Shown: positions 54,274-63,532 of the stretch, piece after piece
Layout: every line of letters begins with the position of its first letter
Numbering within the stretch: position 1 is the first letter of the stretch
DNA from: Planosporangium mesophilum
GTDB taxonomy: Bacteria; Actinomycetota; Actinomycetes; Mycobacteriales; Micromonosporaceae
Length of the DNA: 64,000 nucleotides
Assembly (NCBI RefSeq): GCF_016863255.1
Contig: NZ_BOON01000028.1
Coordinates: 122,659 to 186,658 of the forward strand
Direction of reading: 5' to 3'
Made by a program: the position numbers and the translations under genes
The notes under the pieces: generated by a model
Databases searched by the model: none
What the model was told of the DNA's origin: nothing
What the model saw: the letters and a program-made list of their open reading frames with translations, nothing else

Positions 54274-55095
54274 GTGCGACGCACGTTATCCGCCACACTC
54301 GCCGCCGCCGCGCTCGTGCTCGGTCTCGCCGCGTGCGGCTCCGGCTCGAGCAGCGACACCAGCAGCGCGGACGCCGCCCTCAAGGTGGGCGTCTCACCCG
54401 TTCCGCACGGCGAGATCCTCACGTACGTCAAGGACAACCTGGCGGCCAAAGAGGGGCTGAAGCTCGAGATCGTCGAGTTCAACGACTACGTACAGCCCAA
54501 CGCCGCGCTCCGGGACAAGAAGCTGGACGCCAACTACTTCCAGCACGTGCCGTACCTGGACGAGGAGAAGAAGGCGAAGGGGTACACGTTCACCGCGCTC
54601 AAGCCGGTGCACCTGGAGCCGCTCGGCGTGTACTCGAAGAAGGTCAAGAACCTGGCCGACGTGCCGCAGGGCGCCGTGGTGGCGATCCCCAACGACCCGT
54701 CGAACTCGGGCCGCGCGCTCAACCTGCTCGCTTCCAAGGGCGTCATCAAGCTCAAGGAGGGCGCCGGGGTGAAGGCGACCCAGCGCGACATCGCCGACAA
54801 CCCCAAGAAGCTCCAGTTCAAGGAGCTGGAGGCGGCGCAGCTGCCGCGCAGCCTGGACGACACCGCGCTGTCGGTCGTCAACGGCAACTACGCCATCCAG
54901 GCCAACCTCACCCCGGCCAAGGACGCGCTGGCGCTGGAGAGCGCCGAGAACAACCCGTACGCGAACCTCGTCGTGGTGCGTACCGGTGACGAGAACGACC
55001 CACGGCTGGTGAAGCTCGAGAAGCTGCTGCACTCCCCCGAGGTCAAGAAGTTCATCGAGGACAAGTACAAGGGCTCGGTCGTCGCCGCGTTCTGA
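54274..55095 (+). CDS. metQ: Methionine-binding lipoprotein MetQ (NlpA family)
   Basis: A 273-residue lipoprotein from a GTG with GAGAGG upstream. The lipobox ends GLAACGSG. NlpA-family pieces include VGVSPVPHGEILTYVKDNLA, DYVQPNAALRDKKLDANYFQ and IPNDPSNSGRALNLL, which line the methionine site. It delivers methionine to MetNI. A strong terminator follows. Confidence 0.94.
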   Translation: MRRTLSATLAAAALVLGLAACGSGSSSDTSSADAALKVGVSPVPHGEILTYVKDNLAAKEGLKLEIVEFNDYVQPNAALRDKKLDANYFQHVPYLDEEKKAKGYTFTALKPVHLEPLGVYSKKVKNLADVPQGAVVAIPNDPSNSGRALNLLASKGVIKLKEGAGVKATQRDIADNPKKLQFKELEAAQLPRSLDDTALSVVNGNYAIQANLTPAKDALALESAENNPYANLVVVRTGDENDPRLVKLEKLLHSPEVKKFIEDKYKGSVVAAF

Positions 55096-55129
55096 TTCCG
55101 TACAGCAGAACACAGCGTCACCGCGACAT

Positions 55130-55158
55130 GGGCGCCCCTGGATCCAGGGGCGCCCTTT
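55130..55158 (+). terminator. Rho-independent terminator of metNIQ
   Basis: GGGCGCCCCTG (55130-55140) and CAGGGGCGCCC (55145-55155) form a perfect 11-bp stem over GATC, followed by TTT. Confidence 0.88.
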
Positions 55159-55189
55159 CCGCCCTACGAATAGTCAACCTTGAATCGGT

Positions 55190-55201
55190 GGAAGCGCTTC
55201 C
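55190..55201. promoter_or_regulatory. Perfect LacI-type operator before the GH28 gene
   Basis: GGAAGCGCTTCC is a 12-bp perfect palindrome centred on GCGC, 40 bp upstream of the GH28 start. It has the form of LacI/CebR/CcpA-type operators and probably blocks transcription when occupied. Confidence 0.7.
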
Positions 55202-55241
55202 GTAGCATGGCCGCCAACTCTCCCCCCACGAGGTGGCTACT

Positions 55242-56696
55242 GTGCGTACGCGACGGGACTTCCTGAAACTCACGGGCGCGGTCGGCGCCGGTATCACGGC
55301 GGCACAGTTCACCGGCCAGGCCGCGTTCGCAGCTGCGGAATCGGCGGCGGATTCAGCGGCAAGCGCGCCCGGAAACCCCTGGGCGCGCGCGGCGTACATC
55401 AAGGCGAAGGTGCGCCGGCCGCACTTCCCCAACCGGTACGTCGACATCACGAAATTCGGCGCCGTCGGCGACGGCACCACCGACTGCACCGAGGCGATCC
55501 GGCGCGCGATCGTGGCCTGCCACCGCGCCGGGGGCGGCCACGTGGTGGTACCCGGCGGTCGATTTCTGACCGGCCCGATCCACCTCCTCAGCAACGTCGA
55601 CCTCCACGTCACGCAGGACGCCCGGGTGCTGTTCAGCACGAACCCCGCCGCGTACCTGCCGGCGGTACTGACCCGCTTCGAGGGCGTCGAGCTCTACAAC
55701 TACTCGCCGCTGATCTACGCGCTCGACCAGTGCGACATCGCCGTCACCGGTACCGGAATCCTGGACGGACAGGCGGACAACCAGCACTGGTGGCCCTGGA
55801 AGGGCAACACAGCGTACGGCTGGAAGCCCGGCGACCCCAAGCAGGACGCGGCCCGCGCCCGCCTGTTCGCCATGGCGGAGCAGGGCGTACCGGTGGCGCA
55901 GCGGGTCTTCGGCGAGGGCGACTACCTGCGGTCCTCGTTCATCGAGCCGTACCGGTGCCGCAACGTCCTCATCGAGGGCGTGACCGTCGTCAACTCACCG
56001 ATGTGGGAGATCCACCCGACGCTGTCGGAGAACGTGCTGGTACAGGACGTCACGGTCAACACCCACGGCCCCAACAACGACGGGTGCGACCCGGAGTCCA
56101 GCCGGATGGTCGTCATCCGTGGCTGCACCTTCGACACCGGCGACGACTGCATCGCCATCAAGTCGGGGCGCAACGCGGACGGCCGGCGGGTCAACGTACC
56201 GAGCCGGGACATCCTCATCGAGGACTGCCGCATGCGCGACGGCCACGGCGGCGTGACGATCGGGAGCGAGATGTCCGGCGGCGTCCGCGACGTCTTCGTC
56301 CGCAACTGCGAGATGTCCAGCCCCAACCTCGACATCGCACTGCGGTTCAAGACCAACTCCGTGCGCGGCGGGTGCATCAACGGCTTCCATGCCCGCGACA
56401 TCACGGTCGGCGAGGTGGGCAAGGCCGTGATCGACATCAACTTCTACTACGAAGAGGGCCCCGGCCACGGGTTCAACCCGGTGGTCAGCGACATCAACGT
56501 CAGCCGCATGACGGTCCGGTCGGCCACCCAGAGCCTGAACCTACGCGGGTACGCCGACGACCACATCCGGGGCGTCACCCTGACCGACGTCGACTTCGGC
56601 GCCACCACCGCGCCGGCAGTCGTCGAGTACGTGGACACCCTGGTCCTCCGCAACGTGATCGAGAACGGCAAACCCCTCACCCTCCCCGCCGGTTGA
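55242..56696 (+). CDS. Secreted polygalacturonase-type glycoside hydrolase family 28
   Basis: A 484-residue enzyme with a Tat signal: RTRRDFLKL at the start, then a hydrophobic stretch cut near AFA-AA. The GTG at 55242 has AGG 8 nt upstream; the GTG at 55233 overlaps that site. The right-handed beta-helix domain carries the GH28 residues: Asp280 in PNNDGCDPES, Asp301-Asp302 in TGDDCIAIKSG, His335 in GHGGVTIGSE, and Arg368-x-Lys370 (RFKTN). It cleaves alpha-linked galacturonans of pectin outside the cell. The LacI-type operator upstream indicates control by a sugar-responsive repressor. Confidence 0.93.
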   Translation: MRTRRDFLKLTGAVGAGITAAQFTGQAAFAAAESAADSAASAPGNPWARAAYIKAKVRRPHFPNRYVDITKFGAVGDGTTDCTEAIRRAIVACHRAGGGHVVVPGGRFLTGPIHLLSNVDLHVTQDARVLFSTNPAAYLPAVLTRFEGVELYNYSPLIYALDQCDIAVTGTGILDGQADNQHWWPWKGNTAYGWKPGDPKQDAARARLFAMAEQGVPVAQRVFGEGDYLRSSFIEPYRCRNVLIEGVTVVNSPMWEIHPTLSENVLVQDVTVNTHGPNNDGCDPESSRMVVIRGCTFDTGDDCIAIKSGRNADGRRVNVPSRDILIEDCRMRDGHGGVTIGSEMSGGVRDVFVRNCEMSSPNLDIALRFKTNSVRGGCINGFHARDITVGEVGKAVIDINFYYEEGPGHGFNPVVSDINVSRMTVRSATQSLNLRGYADDHIRGVTLTDVDFGATTAPAVVEYVDTLVLRNVIENGKPLTLPAG

Positions 56697-56803
56697 GAGG
56701 GCCTGCCGTCTCCGGTCAGCGAAGAAGGGGTCGCAGCGTCAGTCGGGTACGGGTCAGGGTGCGCACGGTGCTCGGGCGATCGACGGCTGGTTAGAGTGCT
56801 CGG

Positions 56804-57487
56804 ATGTGGATCACGCGCGCAGTACCGGTCGTCGGCGTCGCGGTGACGCTGTCCGGAGGAGCACTGTCCGGGCCGGCCGTGACCGCGACCCCGTCCCCCT
56901 CGGCCCCGCCCCCCTCCGCCGGGGCGCCCGCCGGCGACGTGGCGCCCGTCCTGACCTCGACCCCGTTCGCCTCCCCGCCGGGGCAGGCGGTCACGCACAC
57001 CATCACGCTGTCGACCACCGGTACCGGGACCGCGAGCGCCGTTCGGGTGACGTTCACGACCACCGTCGAACTGGACAGCGTCACGGCGACTCCCAGCCAG
57101 GGCTCCTGCCCGGTGGTCACCGCACTCACGGTCGTCTGCGATCTGGGCAATGTGGACTTCTCGGACGCCAGCCCGCCGACGGCCAAGGTGACGGTCGCCG
57201 GCATCGTGCACGCCGGCGCCGCCCGCGGCACGCTCGTCCAGAACCTCGCCAACGTCACCTTGGGCGCGCCCGACGCCGATCCGACCAACAACGTCGTGAG
57301 CAACGCGTACCTGGCCGCGCAGTCCAGCGCGGCGCCCATCCCGGCGCCGTCCAGCGCGAGTCCGTCGCCGCAGCCCTCGGCGGGCGCGACCCGGCGGCTG
57401 CTGCCGTGGGCAACGGGCGCGGCCGTACTCGTCCTGGGCGCGGCGGCGACGGCGCTTCTTGTCCGGTGGCGGCGACGCCGTTCATGA
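56804..57487 (+). CDS. Surface-anchored DUF11-like protein
   Basis: A 227-residue exported protein. It has an N-terminal signal segment, a Pro/Ala/Ser spacer, then one DUF11-like beta-sandwich (about 45-170) with HTITLSTTGTGTASAVRVT and ending APDADPTNNVVS, the domain's hallmark. A Ser/Pro spacer, a membrane helix (WATGAAVLVLGAAATALLV) and RWRRRRS follow. It is anchored in the membrane with its domain facing the wall. The function is unknown; adhesion or wall spacing is possible. Confidence 0.75.
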   Translation: MWITRAVPVVGVAVTLSGGALSGPAVTATPSPSAPPPSAGAPAGDVAPVLTSTPFASPPGQAVTHTITLSTTGTGTASAVRVTFTTTVELDSVTATPSQGSCPVVTALTVVCDLGNVDFSDASPPTAKVTVAGIVHAGAARGTLVQNLANVTLGAPDADPTNNVVSNAYLAAQSSAAPIPAPSSASPSPQPSAGATRRLLPWATGAAVLVLGAAATALLVRWRRRRS

Positions 57488-57562
57488 TGATCGAATAAAT
57501 GGCGTGACACTCCGGGTACCAATAGCGATATACGAATAACGAAACCTGCTTGGGGGCTGGGT

Positions 57563-58792
57563 ATGAGGCATGCGAAGTGGTGCATGGTGTGCGCGGTGTC
57601 GGCTGCCGTCACGGCGACCCTGGTCACGACGGTGAGCTCACCCGCCGCCGCCGTCGCGACGCCGGGCGCGGCGGCCAGCCCGGGCGGCGGCCTCCTGCCC
57701 GGGCCGCTCAATTCCGTCCTGCCGCTGCCCGCGCTGCCCGCCCCCTCGCTGCCGGCCCTGCCGCTGCCGTTGCCGTTGCCGACGATCGTCAAACCGCCGG
57801 CGTCGCAGCCCTCACCGCTCCCGCCGATCGTGCAGCCCGCGCAGCCGGGCGGCCCGGGGACGCAGCCGGCCCAGCAGCCGGCCCAGCCGGCCGCCGGTGC
57901 GCCGGGCAACGAGGCGCCGGCCGCGGCGAACCCGAACGTTCCGGTGACGCCCGGCAACGCCGCGCAGATCATCGCCAACGACCCGGGCGCCGACCTGTAC
58001 CCGCAGGTACCGGTCGACCCGGCCGACACACCGCAGGCCCGCCTGGTGGCCCGCCTGAGCGAGGTCCAGCACCGGGTTCAGTACCTGCACAACACGATCG
58101 CCCGGACCCAGGTCGATCTCGCCGTGGCGCAGCGCCAGGCCGGCGCGGTCCCGTCCCTGATCACGGTGCTCACCTCCAACACCGGGGACACCACACCGAC
58201 CGCCGGGAGCTACCAGGGGTCGGTCGACTCGCCCGAGGGCCGGGTACTGGCGCTCACCTCGGCCGTCGCCTCCGGTCAGGGCGAGCTGGCCCGACGACAG
58301 GCCGAGGTCCAGAACATCCAGCAGCAGGTCAACAGCAGCATCCAACAGGCGATCCTGAACCCCGCCCCGGTTCCCGCCACCGCCGCGAACTACGGCGGCG
58401 GCAAGCTGCGCCGACCCGTACCCGGCGCCATCACCAGTACTTTCGGCAACCGGTTCGACCCGTACTACCACGTCTGGCAGCTGCACGCCGGCGCCGACAT
58501 CGGCGCCCCGACCGGTACCCCGATCGTGGCGGCCGCGGCCGGCCGCGTCACCCAGGCCGGCTGGCTGGGTGGGTACGGGTACTACACCTGCATCGACCAC
58601 GGGCAGGTCAACGGCCAGCGGATGTCCACCTGCTACGGCCACCAGTCGAAGATCCTGGTGACCGTCGGCCAGCAGGTCAGCGCCGGCCAGGTGATCGGCC
58701 AGGTCGGGTCGACCGGTGCCTCCACCGGACCGCACCTGCACTTCGAGGTACGGCTGGGCGGCCGCCCGGTCGACCCGATGCCGTGGCTGTGA
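57563..58792 (+). CDS. Secreted M23-family peptidoglycan endopeptidase
   Basis: A 409-residue exported protein. It has a signal peptide, a long Pro/Ala-rich linker (PSLPALPLPLPLP and similar), a helical region (about 155-255) that may be a short coiled coil, and a LytM/M23 domain. Zinc ligands are His308 and Asp312 (LHAGADIGAP) and His393 in GPHLHFE (with His391). It should cut peptide crossbridges during growth or division. The full catalytic set suggests an active enzyme rather than a regulator. Confidence 0.9.
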   Translation: MRHAKWCMVCAVSAAVTATLVTTVSSPAAAVATPGAAASPGGGLLPGPLNSVLPLPALPAPSLPALPLPLPLPTIVKPPASQPSPLPPIVQPAQPGGPGTQPAQQPAQPAAGAPGNEAPAAANPNVPVTPGNAAQIIANDPGADLYPQVPVDPADTPQARLVARLSEVQHRVQYLHNTIARTQVDLAVAQRQAGAVPSLITVLTSNTGDTTPTAGSYQGSVDSPEGRVLALTSAVASGQGELARRQAEVQNIQQQVNSSIQQAILNPAPVPATAANYGGGKLRRPVPGAITSTFGNRFDPYYHVWQLHAGADIGAPTGTPIVAAAAGRVTQAGWLGGYGYYTCIDHGQVNGQRMSTCYGHQSKILVTVGQQVSAGQVIGQVGSTGASTGPHLHFEVRLGGRPVDPMPWL

Positions 58793-58796
58793 CGGC

Positions 58797-60764
58797 TTAC
58801 TCGCCGCGGGACAGTTCGAGCGTGGGCACGCCCGGCGGTTCGAAGCCGAACACCTGGCCGTAGAACGACAGCTCGGCCTCCTGCGACGCGATGATCGTGG
58901 ACTCCATCCGGAAGCCGTGCTGCTCGCCCTCGAACTCCAGGTACGCGTGCGGGATGCCCTTGGCCGCCAGCGCGTCGCGGACGATCAGCGACTGCGACGG
59001 CGGCACCACCCGGTCGTCGGAGCCCTGCAGCAGCAGGACCGGGCAGGACACCCGGTCCACGTGCGTCAGGGGTGACCGCTCGACGTACAGGTCCCGCGCC
59101 TCCGGCAGCGGCCCGATCAGCCCGTCGAGGTAGCGCGACTCGAAGTCGTGGGTGTCCTCGGCGAAGCTCAGCAGCTCGGCCACGCCGAAGTACGAGGTAC
59201 CGGCGGCGAACACGTCGGTACCGGTCAGCGCCGCGAGGGTGGTCCAGCCACCGGCCGATCCGCCCCTGATGGCCAGCCGTGCCGGGTCCGCCTCACCGCG
59301 CTCGGCCAGGGCCCGCGCTGCGGCCACACAGTCCTCGACGTCCACCACGCCCCACTGGCCTGCGAGCAGGTCGCGGTAGGCCCGCCCGTACCCGGCCGAG
59401 CCGCCGTAGTCGACGTCGACGACCCCGATCCCCCGGCTGGTGAAGTAGGCGATCTCCAGCTTGAGCACCTGCTCCGCCTGCCCGGTCGGCCCGCCGTGCA
59501 CGAACACCACGCACGGCGGCTTCTCGCCCTCCGGGGCCAGGGCTTCGGGGTTGCGGGGCGGGTAGACGTGGGCGTGCACCACCCGGCCGTGCGGGCCGGG
59601 CAGCGCCTCGGACCGCGGGTGCGGCAGGTAGGCCGGGTCGGGGATCCGGTCCAGCGAGGGCCGCAACCGCTCGACGGCTCCGGCGTCCGGATCCACCCGT
59701 ACCACGGTGTACGGCTCGCTCGCGCTGCCGGCCACCCCGAGCACGCACCCGTCGCCGATCGCCAGGGTGGACTTCCAGACGGTGAACGGCGCATCGAGGT
59801 CGTCCAGCTTGCCCGTGTCGGGGTCGAGGATGCCGAGGGCGTACGTGCCGGTGCCGTGCAGGACGACCAGCCGACCGTCGCCGAGCAGCGCGTACGAGAC
59901 GCGGCCCAGCAGCCACATCGGGAAGCCGAACTCCTCCTCGCGGGGACAGAGCGGGCGCGCTTCGCCGCTGTCCACGCCGACCCGGTACAGGTTCCACCAG
60001 CCGCTGCGATCGGACACCGCGTACAGGGTCGCGTCGTCGGCCCACTCCGGCTGCAGCACGGACTCCTCCGGGCCGCCGAGCAGCGTCCGTACGTCTCTCG
60101 CCACCCCGTTCTCCAGCCGCGCGACCCTCAGTTCGGTGCCGTCCCACGGCATCCGGGGATGGTCCCAGGCGATCCACGCGATCCGGTCCCCGCTCGGGGA
60201 GATCCGGAGGGAGGCGAGGAAGTCGCTGCCGCCCGCGACCTCGCGCACCCGGCCGCCGTCCGCGGCGGCGCCGCCGTCCAGCGGTACCGCGACGATATGC
60301 CGCTCGATGCGCCCGTCGCGGTGCGCCTCCCGTACGCACAGCACCTCGGCACCGTCGCCGGTCAGTACCGGGTCGGCGTAGCGCAGGGCCGCCGGCTCGG
60401 CGGGCTCGGGGGTCAACGGGCGCGGCTCGTCGGCGCCGTCCTCCAGCAGGTACAGCCGCTGGTCGTCCCAGTGGGCGAAGACCAGTGCGGGTCCGCGCCC
60501 CGGCGCGGCCGGAACCGGCAACCAAGCCTTGCCGCCGTACTCGTGCGCCCGGGTACGGGCGTGCCACGGCTGCGGCAGGACGTCGGTGACCGTGCCGTCG
60601 GCGCGACGGCGCACCACGACGGTCCGCCCCGACTCCCGAGGTCGCGTCTCGTCCCACCACACGTCGTCGCCGACCGCCGCGACGAACCCGATCGTCACGC
60701 CCGAACGAGCCACGTCGGCCGCGCTGATCGGCGACGGCCACTCCCCGTACGGCAGCTCCCGCAC
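58797..60764 (-). CDS. S9-family prolyl oligopeptidase / dipeptidyl aminopeptidase
   Basis: A 655-residue cytoplasmic peptidase. The GTG at 60764 has GGGGAG before it; the frame is open further upstream. The first 390 or so residues form a beta-propeller (for example ISPSGDRIAWIAWDHPRMPW). The alpha/beta-hydrolase domain follows, with nucleophile Ser503 in RGGSAGGWTT, the acid in GSDDRVVPP and the base in EGEQHGFR. It degrades short peptides. It ends 4 bp after the convergent M23 gene, with no terminator between them. Confidence 0.9.
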   Translation of the reverse strand: MRELPYGEWPSPISAADVARSGVTIGFVAAVGDDVWWDETRPRESGRTVVVRRRADGTVTDVLPQPWHARTRAHEYGGKAWLPVPAAPGRGPALVFAHWDDQRLYLLEDGADEPRPLTPEPAEPAALRYADPVLTGDGAEVLCVREAHRDGRIERHIVAVPLDGGAAADGGRVREVAGGSDFLASLRISPSGDRIAWIAWDHPRMPWDGTELRVARLENGVARDVRTLLGGPEESVLQPEWADDATLYAVSDRSGWWNLYRVGVDSGEARPLCPREEEFGFPMWLLGRVSYALLGDGRLVVLHGTGTYALGILDPDTGKLDDLDAPFTVWKSTLAIGDGCVLGVAGSASEPYTVVRVDPDAGAVERLRPSLDRIPDPAYLPHPRSEALPGPHGRVVHAHVYPPRNPEALAPEGEKPPCVVFVHGGPTGQAEQVLKLEIAYFTSRGIGVVDVDYGGSAGYGRAYRDLLAGQWGVVDVEDCVAAARALAERGEADPARLAIRGGSAGGWTTLAALTGTDVFAAGTSYFGVAELLSFAEDTHDFESRYLDGLIGPLPEARDLYVERSPLTHVDRVSCPVLLLQGSDDRVVPPSQSLIVRDALAAKGIPHAYLEFEGEQHGFRMESTIIASQEAELSFYGQVFGFEPPGVPTLELSRGE

Positions 60765-60841
60765 CTGTTCTCCCCTCGTCAACCCGGATCGTTGCCTGGC
60801 GCGGGCGGTTACCTGGATCACAGCCCGACCCGGGTCCGACT

Positions 60842-61381
60842 CTAGGGTGTCCGGGCCCGCGCCTCCACGGAGTGGTCGGAAGTGACGCGGTCCAGCAGGT
60901 CCCGGAGCGTCACCTGCTCGGCGTCGCTCAGCCGGGACAGTGCCCGTCGCTCGGCGTCGAAGACCTGTGGCAGCAGCGCGTCGAGGCGTTGCCGGCCGAC
61001 CGGCGTGAGCCGGATGAGGATCTTGCGCCGGTCGCGCGGTGCGGCGGTACGGGTGATCCAGTCGTGCTGTTCGAGCGCGGCGAGGCGCTTGGTCGTACCG
61101 GCCGCGGAGACCAGGGTCGACGCGGTGAGCTGGGCCGGAGTGACGCCCTCCGCGGCGTCGAGGCGCCGGAGTACACAGAGCAGGTCGAACTCGCCGCGGT
61201 TGAGCCCGCCCTGAAGGAGCAGCGCGTTGGCCTCGGCGCGCACCCCGGCCGCCGCCGACTGGAGCGCGGTGAGGAGCGGCAGGTGGTCGGTGGGCAGATC
61301 CGGCCGCGCCGTCGCCCACTGGTCACGAACACGTTCGACGTCCACCGGCCGTACGCCGGTAAACGACTGGTGTACGTTCAT
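60842..61381 (-). CDS. MarR-family transcriptional regulator
   Basis: A 179-residue winged-helix regulator. The DNA-binding part is TPAQLTASTLVSAAGTTKRL, followed by the wing TRTAAPRDRRKILIRLT. The N-terminal helices are longer than usual. It is divergent from the FUSC-type gene, 77 bp apart, and probably controls it. An inverted repeat covers its start. Confidence 0.85.
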   Translation of the reverse strand: MNVHQSFTGVRPVDVERVRDQWATARPDLPTDHLPLLTALQSAAAGVRAEANALLLQGGLNRGEFDLLCVLRRLDAAEGVTPAQLTASTLVSAAGTTKRLAALEQHDWITRTAAPRDRRKILIRLTPVGRQRLDALLPQVFDAERRALSRLSDAEQVTLRDLLDRVTSDHSVEARARTP

Positions 61382-61394
61382 ACCTGGAGCGTAC
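61372..61394. promoter_or_regulatory. Inverted repeat at the marR start
   Basis: GTACG (61372-61376) and CGTAC (61390-61394) flank 13 bases that include the MarR start codon at 61379-61381. It is a possible self-regulation site, with short arms and hence weak support. Confidence 0.3.
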
Positions 61395-61458
61395 CGCGTG
61401 CGCTCCCGTCCGGCGGCAGCGCGGCCGCGTACAGATCAGTCATGGATTCGAGGATGGA

Positions 61459-63477
61459 TTGTTCCCCGGCCGCAGCAGGCTCTCACACGCCGCCCGACGC
61501 GGCATCGACAACGTCCGGGCCACCGTCACGGCGGTGCGCGCCGCCGCTCCCCATCGGAAACGGGTCGCCGTACGCGCAACGCTGAGCATGACCCTCCCAC
61601 TGGCGATCGGCGTCGCGGTGGGTCACCCCGCCTGGGGCGCCCTCGCCTCGATGGGCGGCTTTGCCGGCTTCTACGGCTCCGACACGCCGTACCGGTACCG
61701 CGCCCGCCTCGTCGCCGGGATCGGCGCCGCCCTCACCCTGGGGGTGCTGCTCGGCGGGCTCGCGTCCACGCGCGGCTGGCTCGCCCCGCTCGTCGCCGGC
61801 GCGGTCGCCGGCGCCACGTCGTTCGTCTGCCAGGCCGCTGAGATCCCGCCGCCGCGCGAGTACCTGATCGTGCTCGCCACCCTGGCCGCGACCGGAATCC
61901 CGGTACCCGCCGACCAGGCGCTGTGGAACGCCGGCCTGACCGCGGCCGGGGCTGCGGTCGGCTGGCTGGTGACCATGTCCCCGGCGCTCGGTAGAGCCCG
62001 CGCCCCGGAGCGCCGGGCGGTACGCGCCGCGCTCGAAGCGGTCGCCGGGTTGCTCGCCCGTACCGGCGGGCCGGACGCCGGCGCCGCCCGCCACCAGGCT
62101 GTCACCGCCGTGCGACGGGCCCGCCGCGCCGTCATTCAGGGGGTACTCCCCGCCGACCACCGGCTCACCCGCTCGCTGACCGCCATCGAGGAACTGCTCG
62201 AGGCGGCCCTCCACGTCGAGGTGGAAGCGTCCGCCCCGCTGGATACCGGCTGGGCCACGGCGGTACGCGCCCTCATCCCGGCGGTCGCGCGCCGTACCGC
62301 GGCGGACGTACAACTCTCGGTGTCATCGCCCGCCTCCGGCGGCGGGTCGGTGTCATCGCCCGCCTCCGGCGGCGGGTCGGTGTCATCGCCCACCGCCGGC
62401 GGCGGGTCAGCGTCATCGCCCGCCCCCGGCCCCCTGCCGGACGCGATCGAGCAGGTACGGGCCGCCCTCGCCGGGGCGGACACCGCCGCCCCGGACCAGG
62501 AGCTGACCGGCCTGCCGGCCTGGCCGGGCATCCGCCCCCAGCTACGGGCGGCCGCACGCGGCCACTCGGTCATCCTGCCGGCGGCCGCCCGCCTCGGGAT
62601 CGCGGTAGCGGCCGGTGCCGGCATCGGCCGCGCCCTCGGACTGGACCACTCGTACTGGGTCGGCCTCACCGCGGCCGCGGTACTGCTCGCCACCAACTCC
62701 GCCAACACGCTGCGCCGCTCGGTGCACCGGATCGCGGGGACGGTGGCCGGGGTCGCGCTCGCGTACACGCTGCTCGCGGGCCACCGATCGTGGGTGGTCG
62801 TGGTGGCGGGCGTGGCGCTGTGCCAGTTCGCGTCGGAGATGATCATCACCGCCAGCTACGGCCTCGCGGTCGTGGGTATCACCGTGCTCGCGCTGGTGCT
62901 GTTCCACATCGGTACGCCCGGTGCCGACGTCGGCGTCACCATCGGCGCCCGCATCACGGACACGGTGCTCGGCGCGGTACTCGCGCTGATCCTGAGGTCG
63001 GTGCTGTGGCCGCGGGCCACCGCCGCCCGGTTGCCGCAGGTACAGGGGCGTACCCTCCGCTCGGTCGGCCGCGTGCTGTGCGCGCTCTGGTCGGACAGCG
63101 GGGACGGGCGGGATCTGGGGGACGGGCGGCGCCTGCTCCAGTCCGAGCTGGCGACGCTGCGGGCGGTACACACCGACGCCCTCGCCGACGACCGGGCCGC
63201 CTCGCCGGACACCGATCTGCGCTGGCCGGTCACGGTCGCCATCGAGGAGCTGGCCTTCCTCGCGCTCTCCCTGCCCCGGTACCGGAATCCACCGCCGCCC
63301 GACACGGTATGGGCCTTCCGGCGCAGTCTGAACGAGATCGCGGGCGCCGTCGACGGGTACGCCTCCGCGCCGGCCGCGGTAACGCCGGTGCCGGGCTACC
63401 CGCGTACCTCCGCCGCGCTCGGTGTGCTCGCGGCCGCCGTGACCGACGCGGATCGGCACCGTTTCCGGTGCGGGTAG
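61459..63477 (+). CDS. FUSC-family aromatic-acid exporter-like membrane protein
   Basis: About 672 residues from a TTG; the start is uncertain, since no better codon is in frame. Two blocks of membrane helices (about 45-180 and 370-510) are separated by a cytoplasmic part, the FUSC/AaeB layout. The second block contains GLDHSYWVGLTAAAVLLATN and RRSVHRIAGTVAGVALAY, the FUSC signature. Related AaeB and FusC proteins export aromatic acids or fusaric acid. A Gly/Ser-rich linker repeat lies between the blocks. The divergent MarR gene fits control by a phenolic ligand (inference). Confidence 0.82.
   Translation: MFPGRSRLSHAARRGIDNVRATVTAVRAAAPHRKRVAVRATLSMTLPLAIGVAVGHPAWGALASMGGFAGFYGSDTPYRYRARLVAGIGAALTLGVLLGGLASTRGWLAPLVAGAVAGATSFVCQAAEIPPPREYLIVLATLAATGIPVPADQALWNAGLTAAGAAVGWLVTMSPALGRARAPERRAVRAALEAVAGLLARTGGPDAGAARHQAVTAVRRARRAVIQGVLPADHRLTRSLTAIEELLEAALHVEVEASAPLDTGWATAVRALIPAVARRTAADVQLSVSSPASGGGSVSSPASGGGSVSSPTAGGGSASSPAPGPLPDAIEQVRAALAGADTAAPDQELTGLPAWPGIRPQLRAAARGHSVILPAAARLGIAVAAGAGIGRALGLDHSYWVGLTAAAVLLATNSANTLRRSVHRIAGTVAGVALAYTLLAGHRSWVVVVAGVALCQFASEMIITASYGLAVVGITVLALVLFHIGTPGADVGVTIGARITDTVLGAVLALILRSVLWPRATAARLPQVQGRTLRSVGRVLCALWSDSGDGRDLGDGRRLLQSELATLRAVHTDALADDRAASPDTDLRWPVTVAIEELAFLALSLPRYRNPPPPDTVWAFRRSLNEIAGAVDGYASAPAAVTPVPGYPRTSAALGVLAAAVTDADRHRFRCG
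62321..62430 (+). repeat. 30-bp in-frame tandem repeat, about 3.7 copies
   Basis: Units begin at 62321, 62351, 62381 and 62411 (partial) and encode S-S-P-A-S-G-G-G-S-V. The first two are identical and the others carry a few changes. They form a flexible linker in the FUSC-type protein and are prone to copy-number change. Confidence 0.9.
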
Positions 63478-63485
63478 AAGCAAAA

Positions 63486-63510
63486 GTGGCGCCCCGATCC
63501 GGGGCGCCAC
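63486..63510. terminator. Bidirectional terminator between FUSC-type and SMR genes
   Basis: GTGGCGCCCCG (63486-63496) pairs perfectly with CGGGGCGCCAC (63500-63510) over three bases, between convergent genes. Confidence 0.85.
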
Positions 63511-63532
63511 TGTCAAACGGCTCGACAACGAC

